DNA of 17,470 bases, taken from the NCBI GenBank assembly GCA_003506995.1, contig DNXB01000100.1, positions 1-17,470 of the forward strand, in the 5' to 3' direction. Each line of letters opens with the position of its first letter. The stretch's first letter is position 1. The notes under the pieces were generated by a model. That model was given only the letters and a program-made list of their open reading frames with translations. It was not told where the DNA came from and did no database searches. The stretch is from Verrucomicrobiales bacterium. GTDB taxonomy: Bacteria; Verrucomicrobiota; Verrucomicrobiia; Verrucomicrobiales; Verrucomicrobiaceae. Of the stretch, positions 1-6,909 are shown one piece after another. A program made the translations under genes and the position numbers.

Positions 1-385
1 AGGGGCGCTGAAGATGAAGGAGATCAGCTACATCTACGCCAGCGGCCATCCCAGCGCGGAGCTGAAACACGGCGTCATCGCCTTGGTGAAGCCGGACATG
101 CCGAGCGTCTTCATCGCGCCTGACGATGCCGTCTTCGACAAGAACGTCAGCAACATTGAGGAAGTGCTCGCCCGCAAAGGCCCCGTCATCGCCGTGACCA
201 CCGAGGGCCGCACAGAGCTGGAGCGCCTGACAGAGGATGTGATCTACGTGCCGGACTGCCCTTCCTACCTGACTCCGCTCCTCAATGTGGTGCCGTTGCA
301 GCTATTGTCCTACTACACCGCCGTCGCGCGCGGCTGTGATGTCGATAAGCCAAGAAACTTGGCGAAAAGTGTCACGGTGGAGTAA
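1..385 (+). CDS. glmS: Glutamine--fructose-6-phosphate aminotransferase, C-terminal part (5' end outside window)
   Basis: This is the last 128 codons of GlmS, the cytoplasmic enzyme that makes glucosamine-6-phosphate from fructose-6-phosphate and glutamine. It is the first committed step toward UDP-GlcNAc and hence peptidoglycan. The frame is open from base 2 (G-A-L-K before the first visible Met at 14), so the gene continues upstream. What is visible is the second half of the C-terminal SIS (isomerase) domain. It shows the family signatures KEISYIYA, the ELKHG block, VVPLQLLSYYTAVARG, DVDKPRNLAK and the invariant end SVTVE. The Lys in NLAK is the catalytic residue known as Lys603 in the E. 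coli enzyme. The stop is TAA at 383-385. A secreted-protein gene follows after 33 bases on the same strand and could be cotranscribed. Identification is by motif recall and is very secure. Confidence 0.96.
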   Translation, partial: GALKMKEISYIYASGHPSAELKHGVIALVKPDMPSVFIAPDDAVFDKNVSNIEEVLARKGPVIAVTTEGRTELERLTEDVIYVPDCPSYLTPLLNVVPLQLLSYYTAVARGCDVDKPRNLAKSVTVE

Positions 386-418
386 AGTGAGCTGTCCATC
401 AGCCCACACGATCTCCGC

Positions 419-1219
419 ATGCCTGCTTACTTTCCCCGCTTGAGCCGCGCTCTTTGCATCGCCGCGCTCAGCACCTGCTTCGTCCACGCCGCAGTCGCGG
501 TGGATGGCGCGGAGCCGGTGACTCCCGTGGTTGCCGTTTCAGATCCTTCGCCCGCCGATTTTCTCGACACGATTGCCAAGAACACCAAAGCCCGCTGGCG
601 TCTGCTGTTCCGCCCGCCGCCGCCCACACCACCGACGGACCGTGGCCGCACGGCGCTCATCCTCGGCGCCCTGCTGGGAGACAGCTTCCTCGTGCTCCAG
701 GCCGGTGACGCGCAGCAGTTTCGCAACAACAACCAGGACGTGCTCACCTACTGCCGCACGCTCGGCCTCGGTGAAAAACTTCTGCCCCGGCTCATGACGC
801 AGGGCAACCTCGCCGAGCAAAACGCGTGGAAGGAGCTGCGCCAGGAGATCGTGGAGGGCCACCAGCAGGCATTGAAGCTGCTGCGTGATCAGATGGATGA
901 CGATCTGGCGCTGCTCATCGACATCGGCCTCGGACTGCGCCTCTTCGAGATCGCCACCGCCATCATCGTCGCCGCCCCGGAGGCGGATGTCGCCCTGTTG
1001 TGCGGCAGTTCGCCCGCCCTGCTGCGGGACTTGCAGGATGACTTCAGCCAGATCAGCGCTCCAAGACGCGAGGAGGCCCTCATGCTGCGTGTCAGCGCCC
1101 TCATTGATGAAGTCGGCCGGCTCTGGCAGAACGCGGACAAAACACCGCTCACCCAGGCCCAGGCCGCCGAGACCAATGACAAGCTCAAGGGGCTGATGCA
1201 CGAGATGCAGGGCAGGTAG
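419..1219 (+). CDS. Secreted protein of unknown function
   Basis: This is a 266-residue protein that I do not recognise. Residues 1-28 look like a signal peptide: Arg-containing n-region, hydrophobic core LCIAALSTCFVHAAVA, small residues at the cleavage site. A Pro-rich linker (RPPPPTPPTDR) lies near residues 65-75. The rest is mostly helical by composition. It contains a block around residues 76-120 that reads like a conserved core (GRTALILGALLGDSFLVLQAGD, then NNNQDVLTYCRTLGLGEKLLPRL), and acidic helices rich in Leu, Gln and Glu to the end. There are two Cys residues in the mature part and no catalytic motif that I can name. It lies 33 bases after glmS on the same strand and 47 bases before the oxidoreductase. 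It is probably periplasmic or lipid-free exported. The open frame, codon bias and signal peptide make it a real gene; its role is unknown. Confidence 0.8.
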   Translation: MPAYFPRLSRALCIAALSTCFVHAAVAVDGAEPVTPVVAVSDPSPADFLDTIAKNTKARWRLLFRPPPPTPPTDRGRTALILGALLGDSFLVLQAGDAQQFRNNNQDVLTYCRTLGLGEKLLPRLMTQGNLAEQNAWKELRQEIVEGHQQALKLLRDQMDDDLALLIDIGLGLRLFEIATAIIVAAPEADVALLCGSSPALLRDLQDDFSQISAPRREEALMLRVSALIDEVGRLWQNADKTPLTQAQAAETNDKLKGLMHEMQGR

Positions 1220-1266
1220 CCGCCGCATCAAGGCCGCGTTGGCGGGAATGGGCAAACACGTCCAGC

Positions 1267-2325
1267 ATGCGCGTCATGTCATCTCGCATCCTCATCATCG
1301 GCCAGGGCCTCGCCGGCACCGCTCTCGCCTGGCGTTTGTGGGAGCGTGGGGTGCCGTTTCTCATCGTCGATCGCGACGAGCCCGTCACCTGCTCCAAGGT
1401 GGCCGCCGGATTGATCACACCCATCACCGGCATGCGTCTCACCGTGAGCTGGCGCTACGACCTGTTTTATCGCGAGGCCCTCCGCTTCTACCGCGCCTGC
1501 GGCAAACGATTGAAACAGCGTTTCTTCTTCCCTCGCGGCTACGTGCGCCTGCTGAAGAACGAGCAGGAGATCGCCAAATGGCACAAGCGCCGCCGCGATC
1601 CCGACATGCAGCCGTTTCTGCATCGCAAAACGCCGCAATTGAACGCCGATGTGATTCACCAGCCCGAAAACGGCTTCCAGCAACGCCACGCTGCCTGGCT
1701 CGACACAAATGCCTACCTCGAATCCAGCCGCCGCTTCTTCGCATCCCTCGATTCATGGATGAAAGCCGACGTGGAACCAAGAGACGTGCATGACGATGCC
1801 GAGGGCGTCGAATGGAGCGGCCAGCGATTCTCCCACGTCATCTGGGCGCAGGGTTGGAGCGCGGAGAAGCATCCGCTCTTCCACTGGGTGCCGTTTCAGT
1901 CCGCGCTCGGCACCATCCTCACCGTGCAGGCCGATCTTCAGGGCGAAACACGCATCCTCAACCGCGGCTGCTGGCTCCTGCCTCGCCACGACGGCACATT
2001 GCGCGCTGGCTCCACCTACGAATGGCAGTTTGACGATCCTCACACGCCATCCGCCGATCAAGTGCAGAAGCTCGAAGCCACCCTGCACAGCCTGCTCAAA
2101 GCTCCGGCCCAGATCACCGCCACGCAAACCGCCGTGCGTCCCATCATCAAGAACCGCCAGGCTCTCATGGGCACGCATCCCACGCATCCACGCGTCGCTT
2201 TCTTGAACGGCCTCGGCTCCAAAGGCTCCCTCCGCTCCCCTTGGCTCGCCCGTCACCTCATCGAACATCTGCTTGATGGCACCACCATCGACACGGAGAT
2301 GGATTTGCAGAGTAATGGGGTCTGA
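1267..2325 (+). CDS. FAD-dependent oxidoreductase (DAO family)
   Basis: This is a 352-residue flavoprotein of the D-amino-acid-oxidase/glycine-oxidase fold. The Rossmann dinucleotide motif is GQGLAG at residues 12-17, directly after the first beta strand RILIIGQG. An acidic residue ends the second strand (LIVDRDE, about residue 36). Near the C-terminus, TAVRPIIKNRQALMG and AFLNGLGSKGSL match the FAD-binding tail common to this family, where a Gly-rich segment contacts the flavin. There is no signal peptide or membrane segment, so it is cytoplasmic. The substrate cannot be read from the sequence. A second Met at 1276 (residue 4) lies nearer the beta strand and is an equally possible start; neither has a clear Shine-Dalgarno. 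The last 30 codons have a near-copy at 3221-3337, described separately. Confidence 0.85.
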   Translation: MRVMSSRILIIGQGLAGTALAWRLWERGVPFLIVDRDEPVTCSKVAAGLITPITGMRLTVSWRYDLFYREALRFYRACGKRLKQRFFFPRGYVRLLKNEQEIAKWHKRRRDPDMQPFLHRKTPQLNADVIHQPENGFQQRHAAWLDTNAYLESSRRFFASLDSWMKADVEPRDVHDDAEGVEWSGQRFSHVIWAQGWSAEKHPLFHWVPFQSALGTILTVQADLQGETRILNRGCWLLPRHDGTLRAGSTYEWQFDDPHTPSADQVQKLEATLHSLLKAPAQITATQTAVRPIIKNRQALMGTHPTHPRVAFLNGLGSKGSLRSPWLARHLIEHLLDGTTIDTEMDLQSNGV

Positions 2326-2401
2326 AGTGAGTCGGGATGACTACCATCTCAGCATTTCGAGATTCACGGTTATTTGTGATGAAACAAACCATTCTTCGGA
2401 A

Positions 2402-3108
2402 TCAGTCGCCTACACCACGGGCAAGGACGAGGTCGAAGGGCAGGATGCCATCTGGCGTGAGGACGAAATTGTCGGGTTTGGCATCAAGCACGATCACGCC
2501 GTCATCTTCGCGAAACCAGCCGAAGAATGAATCGGGCAGGGGTTTGAAACCACGTTCCTGCATGTAGGCGCTGATTTGCGACACTATCGGATGTGGGTTT
2601 TGATCGTCAGCGGCGATCAACCAACGCTGGGAAATGACCATTGAGCACCCGCCCGGCACGGCACCGACGAGTGCTGGTGGCTGGGCAGTGATGACGACGC
2701 CTTCAAGCCGCACATCGTCCTGAAACAGGGCGTTGTGCAGGATGAAACGCTCCAAGTATTCCAAGGGAGTGGCATAAGCTGGCTTCCAGCCTTCCGGCGA
2801 CCATTCCGGCATCATGCCGAAGGTTCCCGGCCATGTTTTCTTCCACACACGGCGGTCTGGTTCATGGAAGCGCACCTCATGCTCGCCGGTTTCATCACTG
2901 ACGAGCGGCAGGCGCTCAAACTCCGGCTCCGCGATCAGGCGCTGGGAATTTTGTGCCCAGGCGATGAGCCGCTGAACCTGAACTTCCGCGAGGCTTCCGC
3001 CTGACGCAGCACCTGCTCCAGCGAGGGCTGCGGCCGCTTCGTCAAAGCCTTGCGCGTCGCGACATCTTTCGGATGGGGTGGCAGCGGGGTTTTGCTCATG
3101 CCGCTCAT
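2402..3108 (-). pseudogene. Kinase-like protein (resembling Kinase-PolyVal), broken by a -1 frameshift
   Basis: Two minus-strand frames together make one recognisable protein. The start reads MSGMSKTPLPPHPKDVATR and continues to LEQVLRQAEA, ending near 2992. From there the sense passes to the next frame (LAEVQVQRLIAWAQNSQRL) and runs to the TGA at 2402. The whole span is 707 bases, one short of 236 codons, so one missing base near 2990-3000 explains it. The second part shows HEVRFHEPDRRVWKKTWPG, TPLEYLERFILHN, DDVRLEGVV, QERGFKPLPDSFFGW and DAKPDNFVLTPDG. I match these to the kinase-like domain of polyvalent proteins (Pfam Kinase-PolyVal) from memory; the DAKPDNF block resembles a kinase catalytic loop. 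The un-shifted first frame stops at 2935. Met at 3099 is an alternative start. It is convergent with the oxidoreductase. It could be a true pseudogene, a sequencing error or a programmed shift; no slippery homopolymer is present. Confidence 0.7.
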
Positions 3109-3220
3109 GTTGCGCCAACTGCCATGCGTTGTCAATTTTGCAGGCATGCGGCTGCGGTGACGGTGACATGCCGGATGCAAAGCACCGATTCCTGCCCGAT
3201 GCATGTTCCATCAACGATGA

Positions 3221-3337
3221 CGCGTCGCCTTCCTTAACGGCCTCGGCTCCAAAGGCTCCCTCCGCTCCCCCTGGCTCGCACGTCATCTTATCGAGCATCT
3301 GCTTGATGATGCCCCACTTGATTTGGAACTCGATTGA
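3221..3337 (+). pseudogene. Orphan C-terminal fragment of a DAO-family oxidoreductase gene
   Basis: From 3221 the plus strand reads R-V-A-F-L-N-G-L-G-S-K-G-S and on to the stop TGA at 3335-3337. It is the last 38 codons of an oxidoreductase like the one at 1267-2325. Compared base by base with 2191-2280, 80 of 90 positions agree and the first 29 amino acids are identical. Seven codons differ silently and one differs in meaning (Gly to Asp). After that the two C-termini diverge (DAPLDLELD here). A TGA in the same frame sits immediately upstream (3218-3220), and no start or FAD motif precedes it, so it cannot be expressed as an oxidoreductase. It is a remnant of a paralogue or a homologous allele. 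It lies between the broken kinase-like gene and the TPM operon. Confidence 0.85.
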
Positions 3338-3359
3338 CTGGGCAGCAAAATATGACCTT

Positions 3360-3794
3360 TCACTCCCGCACGATCTCATCCGGCAGTTCATTGCCGTCGT
3401 CAGGCTGCGGCGGGAAGTGACGCGCCAAAACCGCGCCGATTTGCTCGATCACGCGAATCAGCGCGCCGGTGTAGTTCTCTTTTCGAAATCCACCCGCAAG
3501 CTCATCGGCCAGTTGGTTCCAAAAACCCTCCTCGCAATGCCGGTGCAGGCCCTCATCTCCCACAATGGCAAATCTCCGTGCGTTCGGAGCAATGAAAACA
3601 AGAGCGGCATTGCGCCGGGCGGTGTGGTGCATCTTCAGTTTCGCAAAAACAGCCCAAGCATCAGCCGCAGGGTCAACAACGCCTCGGTTGGTGACGAACA
3701 CCCTTATCTCACCGCTGGAGCGTGATTCCGCCGCACGAATGGCCGCGATCACCGCCTCGTCGTGGACATGAGAGATCATTTCTTCGGCATTCAT
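3360..3794 (-). CDS. TPM-domain protein (second TPM gene of the lemA operon)
   Basis: This is a 144-residue protein made almost entirely of one TPM domain (TLP18.3/Psb32/MOLO-1 fold). It begins MNAEEMISHVHDEAVIAAI, continues with AAESRSSGEIRVFV and NAALVFIAPNARRFAIVGDEG, and ends in the helix with AGGFRKENYTGALIRVIEQIG. These blocks are typical of the family, which is often membrane-tethered and sometimes assigned acid-phosphatase-like activity in plants. There is no signal peptide or membrane span, so this copy is presumably cytoplasmic or acts with its membrane-anchored neighbour. The frame is open upstream to 3980, but Met at 3794 is the sensible start. It lies one base after the TGA of the preceding TPM gene (3796-3798), which suggests translational coupling, and the extra upstream frame is just a shadow of that gene. 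Confidence 0.85.
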   Translation of the reverse strand: MNAEEMISHVHDEAVIAAIRAAESRSSGEIRVFVTNRGVVDPAADAWAVFAKLKMHHTARRNAALVFIAPNARRFAIVGDEGLHRHCEEGFWNQLADELAGGFRKENYTGALIRVIEQIGAVLARHFPPQPDDGNELPDEIVRE

Positions 3795-3795
3795 G

Positions 3796-4602
3796 TCACC
3801 AACTTCCGCTGGCGCCTCCGCCGCCGGTGCTTCCACCACCTCCTGACCACGAGGAGCCACCGCCACTCCAACCACTGCTGGTAGATCCGCTGCTCCTGCT
3901 TCCAGAGTGCCATGAAATGGTGTTCCACCATCGGTCCTCTGGAAGACGATAGCGCCGCGTCGAATCATAGACATAGCCACGCTTTTTGGCCTGAAGCACG
4001 CTGACGATAATAAGGATCATGAAAAGCAAGAGGCCGAGCATCAGCCATGCCTGAAGATCATTGAGCGAATTGCGCCGGCTTTCCACCAGCGTCTTTCCGG
4101 TGCCTTTGTACTCACCCTTGGTCGCCTCGATCATCGCGATCACGGCAAAACTGGTCCCGCCGGTATAATCTCTGGCACGGAAAAATGGCTTCATGCCCTC
4201 GATGATGTGAAAGCACTCGGCATCTGTGAGGCTGGCCTCGAGGCCGTAGCCAGTCTGGATGCGCATCTTGCGGTCTTCGGTGAACACAAAAAGCACCGCG
4301 CCGTTGTCGCGATCCTCGCGGCCCACGCCCCAGCTTTGAAAAGCCCGCGTGCAGTAGTCCTCAATGCTCGAATTAGTAAGCATGCGCGAGTAGATGGCCA
4401 CGATGAGCTGGTTCGAACTTTCACGTTCGTATTGCGCGAGGCGCTCGTTCAGGCGATCCGCAGTACTCCGGCTCACCAAGCCGGTGTGGTCATTGAAAAA
4501 CCGCCGGGGCTTCTCCGGCAGCGTCTGCGCACCATGCAACGCCGTGACGACAAACGCCAGGACAGCGAATGTGCATCGGACCATGCGACGGCAAGGTGTC
4601 AC
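3796..4602 (-). CDS. Membrane-anchored TPM-domain protein with Gly/Ser-rich tail
   Basis: This is a 268-residue protein. It has a signal peptide (RCTFAVLAFVVTALHG), a TPM domain at about residues 33-155, one transmembrane helix at about 182-204 (AWLMLGLLLFMILIIVSVLQ) and a tail of Ser, Gly and Trp repeats from about 230 (blocks such as SSGWSGGGSSWSGGGGS). In the TPM domain I see RLNERLAQYERESSNQLIVA, NGAVLFVFTEDRKMRIQTGYG and LEASLTDAE. This architecture is the standard YgcG/TPM layout found next to lemA. I chose GTG at 4602 because AAGGA (4607-4611) sits four bases before it and it follows the lemA stop by seven bases. ATG at 4584 has no such site and is the alternative. A glycine/serine-rich end after the helix is common in this family; its role is unknown. 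Confidence 0.85.
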   Translation of the reverse strand: MTPCRRMVRCTFAVLAFVVTALHGAQTLPEKPRRFFNDHTGLVSRSTADRLNERLAQYERESSNQLIVAIYSRMLTNSSIEDYCTRAFQSWGVGREDRDNGAVLFVFTEDRKMRIQTGYGLEASLTDAECFHIIEGMKPFFRARDYTGGTSFAVIAMIEATKGEYKGTGKTLVESRRNSLNDLQAWLMLGLLLFMILIIVSVLQAKKRGYVYDSTRRYRLPEDRWWNTISWHSGSRSSGSTSSGWSGGGSSWSGGGGSTGGGGASGSW

Positions 4603-4606
4603 AGCG

Positions 4607-4611
4607 TCCTT
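4607..4611 (-). promoter_or_regulatory. Shine-Dalgarno AAGGA deciding a GTG start
   Basis: On the minus strand AAGGA overlaps the lemA TAA stop (4610-4612) and stands four bases ahead of GTG at 4602-4600. The first ATG, 18 bases later, has no purine-rich site before it. The placement suggests that ribosomes finishing lemA re-start on this GTG. Confidence 0.5.
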
Positions 4612-5227
4612 AGGGCTGGGTTTTGCGGTCACTGAATTTGAACTCGACCTTCGGCGGCTCCTCAGCCCCTTCCTTGGCCTTGAAATACGGGCGCTCTTTG
4701 AAGCCGAGCAGAGCGGCGTAAAACACAGCGGGGATGCTTTTGATCTTGGTGTTGTAGGACTGCACCACCTCGTTGAAGCGACCGCGTTCGACGCTGATAC
4801 GGTTTTCAGTCCCTTCGAGCTGGGCTTGAAGCGTCTGGAAGCCTGCATTCGCCTTCAAGGCGGGGTATCTCTCCACGACAACCATCAAGCGGCTCAACGC
4901 ACCACCAAGACCGGCCTGTGCTTTTTCAAACTGCTCCAGTTGTTCAGCATCTCGGGGGCCCTTGGCAAACTGTACCTTGCCCACGGACGCACGGGCTTCT
5001 GTGATCTCGGTCAGCGTGCTCTTTTCAAAATTCGCCGCACCCTCCACTGTCTTCACCAAATTCGGAATGAGGTCCGCTCGGCGCTGGTAAACGTTTTCCA
5101 CCTGCGCCCATTGAGCCTCCACTCCTTGGTTGGAGGAAACAAGGCCATTGTAACTGCTCATCGCGGCGAGTGCGAGCACAACAACAAACGCCGCAACGAC
5201 ACCAAGGATGATCAGTAATGTTTTCAT
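4610..5227 (-). CDS. lemA: LemA family protein
   Basis: This is a 205-residue protein with an uncleaved N-terminal membrane anchor (LLIILGVVAAFVVVLALAAM, about residues 4-23). The LemA core follows: YNGLVSSNQGVEAQWAQVENVYQRR, ADLIPNLVKTVEGAANFE, the region ending LSRLMVVVERYPALKAN, GTENRISVERGRFNEVVQSYN and the ending around FYAALLGFKERPYF. All are standard LemA family blocks, and length is normal. The bulk is helical coiled coil, with the N-terminus predicted short and outside and the C-terminal domain cytoplasmic. The biochemical role of LemA is not settled. It is the first gene of an operon with two TPM-domain proteins, a pairing seen in many bacteria. The start at 5227 is the only Met before the membrane helix. 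The promoter should lie in the 91 bases shared with the divergent mnmM, but I see no strong match there. Confidence 0.93.
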   Translation of the reverse strand: MKTLLIILGVVAAFVVVLALAAMSSYNGLVSSNQGVEAQWAQVENVYQRRADLIPNLVKTVEGAANFEKSTLTEITEARASVGKVQFAKGPRDAEQLEQFEKAQAGLGGALSRLMVVVERYPALKANAGFQTLQAQLEGTENRISVERGRFNEVVQSYNTKIKSIPAVFYAALLGFKERPYFKAKEGAEEPPKVEFKFSDRKTQP

Positions 5228-5318
5228 GGCGGGCGGAGTCTATGGGATGTGGTTGGAACTGACGAAGAGAATTTTCCGCCAAAATTGCACCCTCGCCCAG
5301 CATCGGCATGATCCTCGC

Positions 5319-5915
5319 ATGACCAGCCACCCTCACCTCGCCAGCCCCAACGGCGGCCTGCCCTCGTCTGTGCTGTGGGCGCAGTTGATGTTGAAGGACC
5401 GGCTGCGACCGGGTGACACCGTGGTGGATGCGACGATGGGGAACGGGCATGACACGCTGTTTTTGACGCGGTGCGTGAGTCCGGGCGGGCATGTGATTGC
5501 GTTTGATGTGCAGGCGGCGGCCTTGATTGAAACGCAGAAGCGCGTCCCGGCGGAGATGACGACGCTGGTTCATTCCGGGCATGAGACGATGCGCGCGCAT
5601 GTGCCGATGGAGCTGCATGGGAAGATCAGCGCGATCATGTTCAACCTCGGCTACCTGCCTGGCTCGGACAAAACGCTCATCACCCGCACCGAAACGACGA
5701 TGATCGCCGTCAAGGAGGCGCTGGAGCTGCTCAAACCGGGCGGATTGCTCACGATCGCGGTTTATCCGGGGCATGAAGGCGGGGTGGAGGAGGGGCGCAG
5801 CATCGCCGAATGGGCGGTGACGCTGGAGCCTCGGCGGTTTGAGGTGCAGCATCTGCGGCCGATCAATCGTGCCGCCGCACCGCCGGAGTTGTGGCTGGTG
5901 TGGAAACGCGGCTGA
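5319..5915 (+). CDS. mnmM: tRNA 5-aminomethyl-2-thiouridine methyltransferase (MnmM/YtqB family)
   Basis: This is a 198-residue class I SAM-dependent methyltransferase of the family once labelled putative rRNA methylase (Pfam rRNA_methylase, YtqB). Visible marks are the SAM-binding motif I VVDATMGNGHDTLFL, motif II HVIAFDVQAAALIET, the family hallmark IMFNLGYLPGSDKTLITRTET, and LLKPGGLLTIAVYPGHEGG followed by E-E-G. Members are now known to add the last methyl group of mnm5s2U at tRNA wobble position 34, after MnmE/MnmG have made nm5s2U. The function here is by family. There is no membrane segment, so it is cytoplasmic. The frame is open upstream to 5208, but that would overlap lemA's start; Met at 5319 fits the family length and N-terminus. 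It is divergent from lemA and lies 52 bases before the AEC permease. Confidence 0.85.
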   Translation: MTSHPHLASPNGGLPSSVLWAQLMLKDRLRPGDTVVDATMGNGHDTLFLTRCVSPGGHVIAFDVQAAALIETQKRVPAEMTTLVHSGHETMRAHVPMELHGKISAIMFNLGYLPGSDKTLITRTETTMIAVKEALELLKPGGLLTIAVYPGHEGGVEEGRSIAEWAVTLEPRRFEVQHLRPINRAAAPPELWLVWKRG

Positions 5916-5967
5916 ATGTCGCGGTACTTGCACACCGGCCATTCACGACCTAGCGGGAGGGCGTTCC

Positions 5968-6909
5968 ATGCTCGATTACCTCAGCATTCTCTCCGTGGCG
6001 GTGCCCGTCTATCTGACGATGGCGGCCGGGGCGCTGGCCCGCAAGACGGGGCTGCTGAAGCCGGAGTCGGACACGAGCCTGATGAAGCTTTCGGTGATGA
6101 TGCTGACGCCGGCGTTGATCATTGAGCGCGTGGTGGGCAATCCGGCGGTGATGAAGCTCGGGCCGGTGCTGATCGCGGCCGGTTTGGGCTACTCGCTCGT
6201 CGCGATCGGCATCGCGTTCGCTTATTTCATGTCGCCGCTGATCGGACTGAAGAAAGGCGAGGGCCGCCGCACGTTCAGCGTGGCCTGCGGGCTGCAAAAC
6301 TACGGTTTCGTGGCCATACCGCTCGTCACCGCGCTCTTTCCTGACAAAGGCACGCTCGGCGTGCTCTTCACTTTCACACTCGGCGTCGAGCTGGCCTGCT
6401 GGACGGCCGGAGTCGGCCTGCTCACCGGTTTGGGCAAGGCACCGTGGCGCCTGGCGCTCAACGCGCCGGTGATGACGATCCTGGTCTCCCTGCTGCTGAA
6501 CTTCACCGGCCTGCATGCGCATGTGCCGCAAATCGCGCACAACACCTTTGCCATGCTCGGTGCCTGTGCGGTGCCGCTGGCCGTGCTGCTCATCGGCGCG
6601 TCCATCGCGGACATTTGGGGCCAGGGGGCGATGCAGTGGAAAGTGGCCGTGCTCAGCCCGGTGCTGCGGCTGGGCATCATTCCCATCGCTTTTCTTGCCA
6701 CCGCGTACTTCCTGCCCATCACCACAGAATTGAAACGTGTGATCGTCGTGCAGGCGGCGATGCCCTCCGCCGTGTTCAACATCATGATCGCGCGGCTTTA
6801 CGGCGGTCATGCGCCCACGGCGGTGCAAGTCGTCATCGCGACCACGGTCGTGAGCTGCATCACCACGCCGCTGGTCATCGCGTGGGGCCTCAAACTGGTC
6901 GGCGTATGA
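5968..6909 (+). CDS. AEC-family transporter (auxin efflux carrier type permease)
   Basis: This is a 313-residue integral membrane protein with about ten hydrophobic helices in two five-helix halves, the layout of the AEC/malonate transporter family (BASS-like fold). The start MLDYLSILSVAVPVYLTMAAG is typical, as are SVMMLTPALIIERVV, the Asn-containing GLQNYGFVAIPLV, and the second-half block GACAVPLAVLLIGASIADI followed by AAMPSAVFNIMIARLYGG. Substrates in this family include organic acids and other small anions; the sequence does not decide. The start is well supported: GGGAGG at 5955-5960 lies seven bases before the ATG. An in-frame extension to 5839 is a shadow of mnmM. The stop TGA overlaps the next gene's ATG (ATGA), so the two transporters are translationally coupled. 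Confidence 0.87.
   Translation: MLDYLSILSVAVPVYLTMAAGALARKTGLLKPESDTSLMKLSVMMLTPALIIERVVGNPAVMKLGPVLIAAGLGYSLVAIGIAFAYFMSPLIGLKKGEGRRTFSVACGLQNYGFVAIPLVTALFPDKGTLGVLFTFTLGVELACWTAGVGLLTGLGKAPWRLALNAPVMTILVSLLLNFTGLHAHVPQIAHNTFAMLGACAVPLAVLLIGASIADIWGQGAMQWKVAVLSPVLRLGIIPIAFLATAYFLPITTELKRVIVVQAAMPSAVFNIMIARLYGGHAPTAVQVVIATTVVSCITTPLVIAWGLKLVGV

Noticed and set aside
539..1255. A 238-residue minus-strand frame opposite the secreted protein.
   Set aside because: The plus strand has a signal peptide and normal codon bias; the minus frame has neither and no recognisable motif.
2402..3391. A single 329-residue minus-strand frame covering the kinase-like gene and beyond.
   Set aside because: Its first third reads backwards through the orphan oxidoreductase tail and has unnatural composition (AAAALAGAGAASGG). 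The natural N-terminus is in the other frame, so this is a shadow plus a frameshifted gene.
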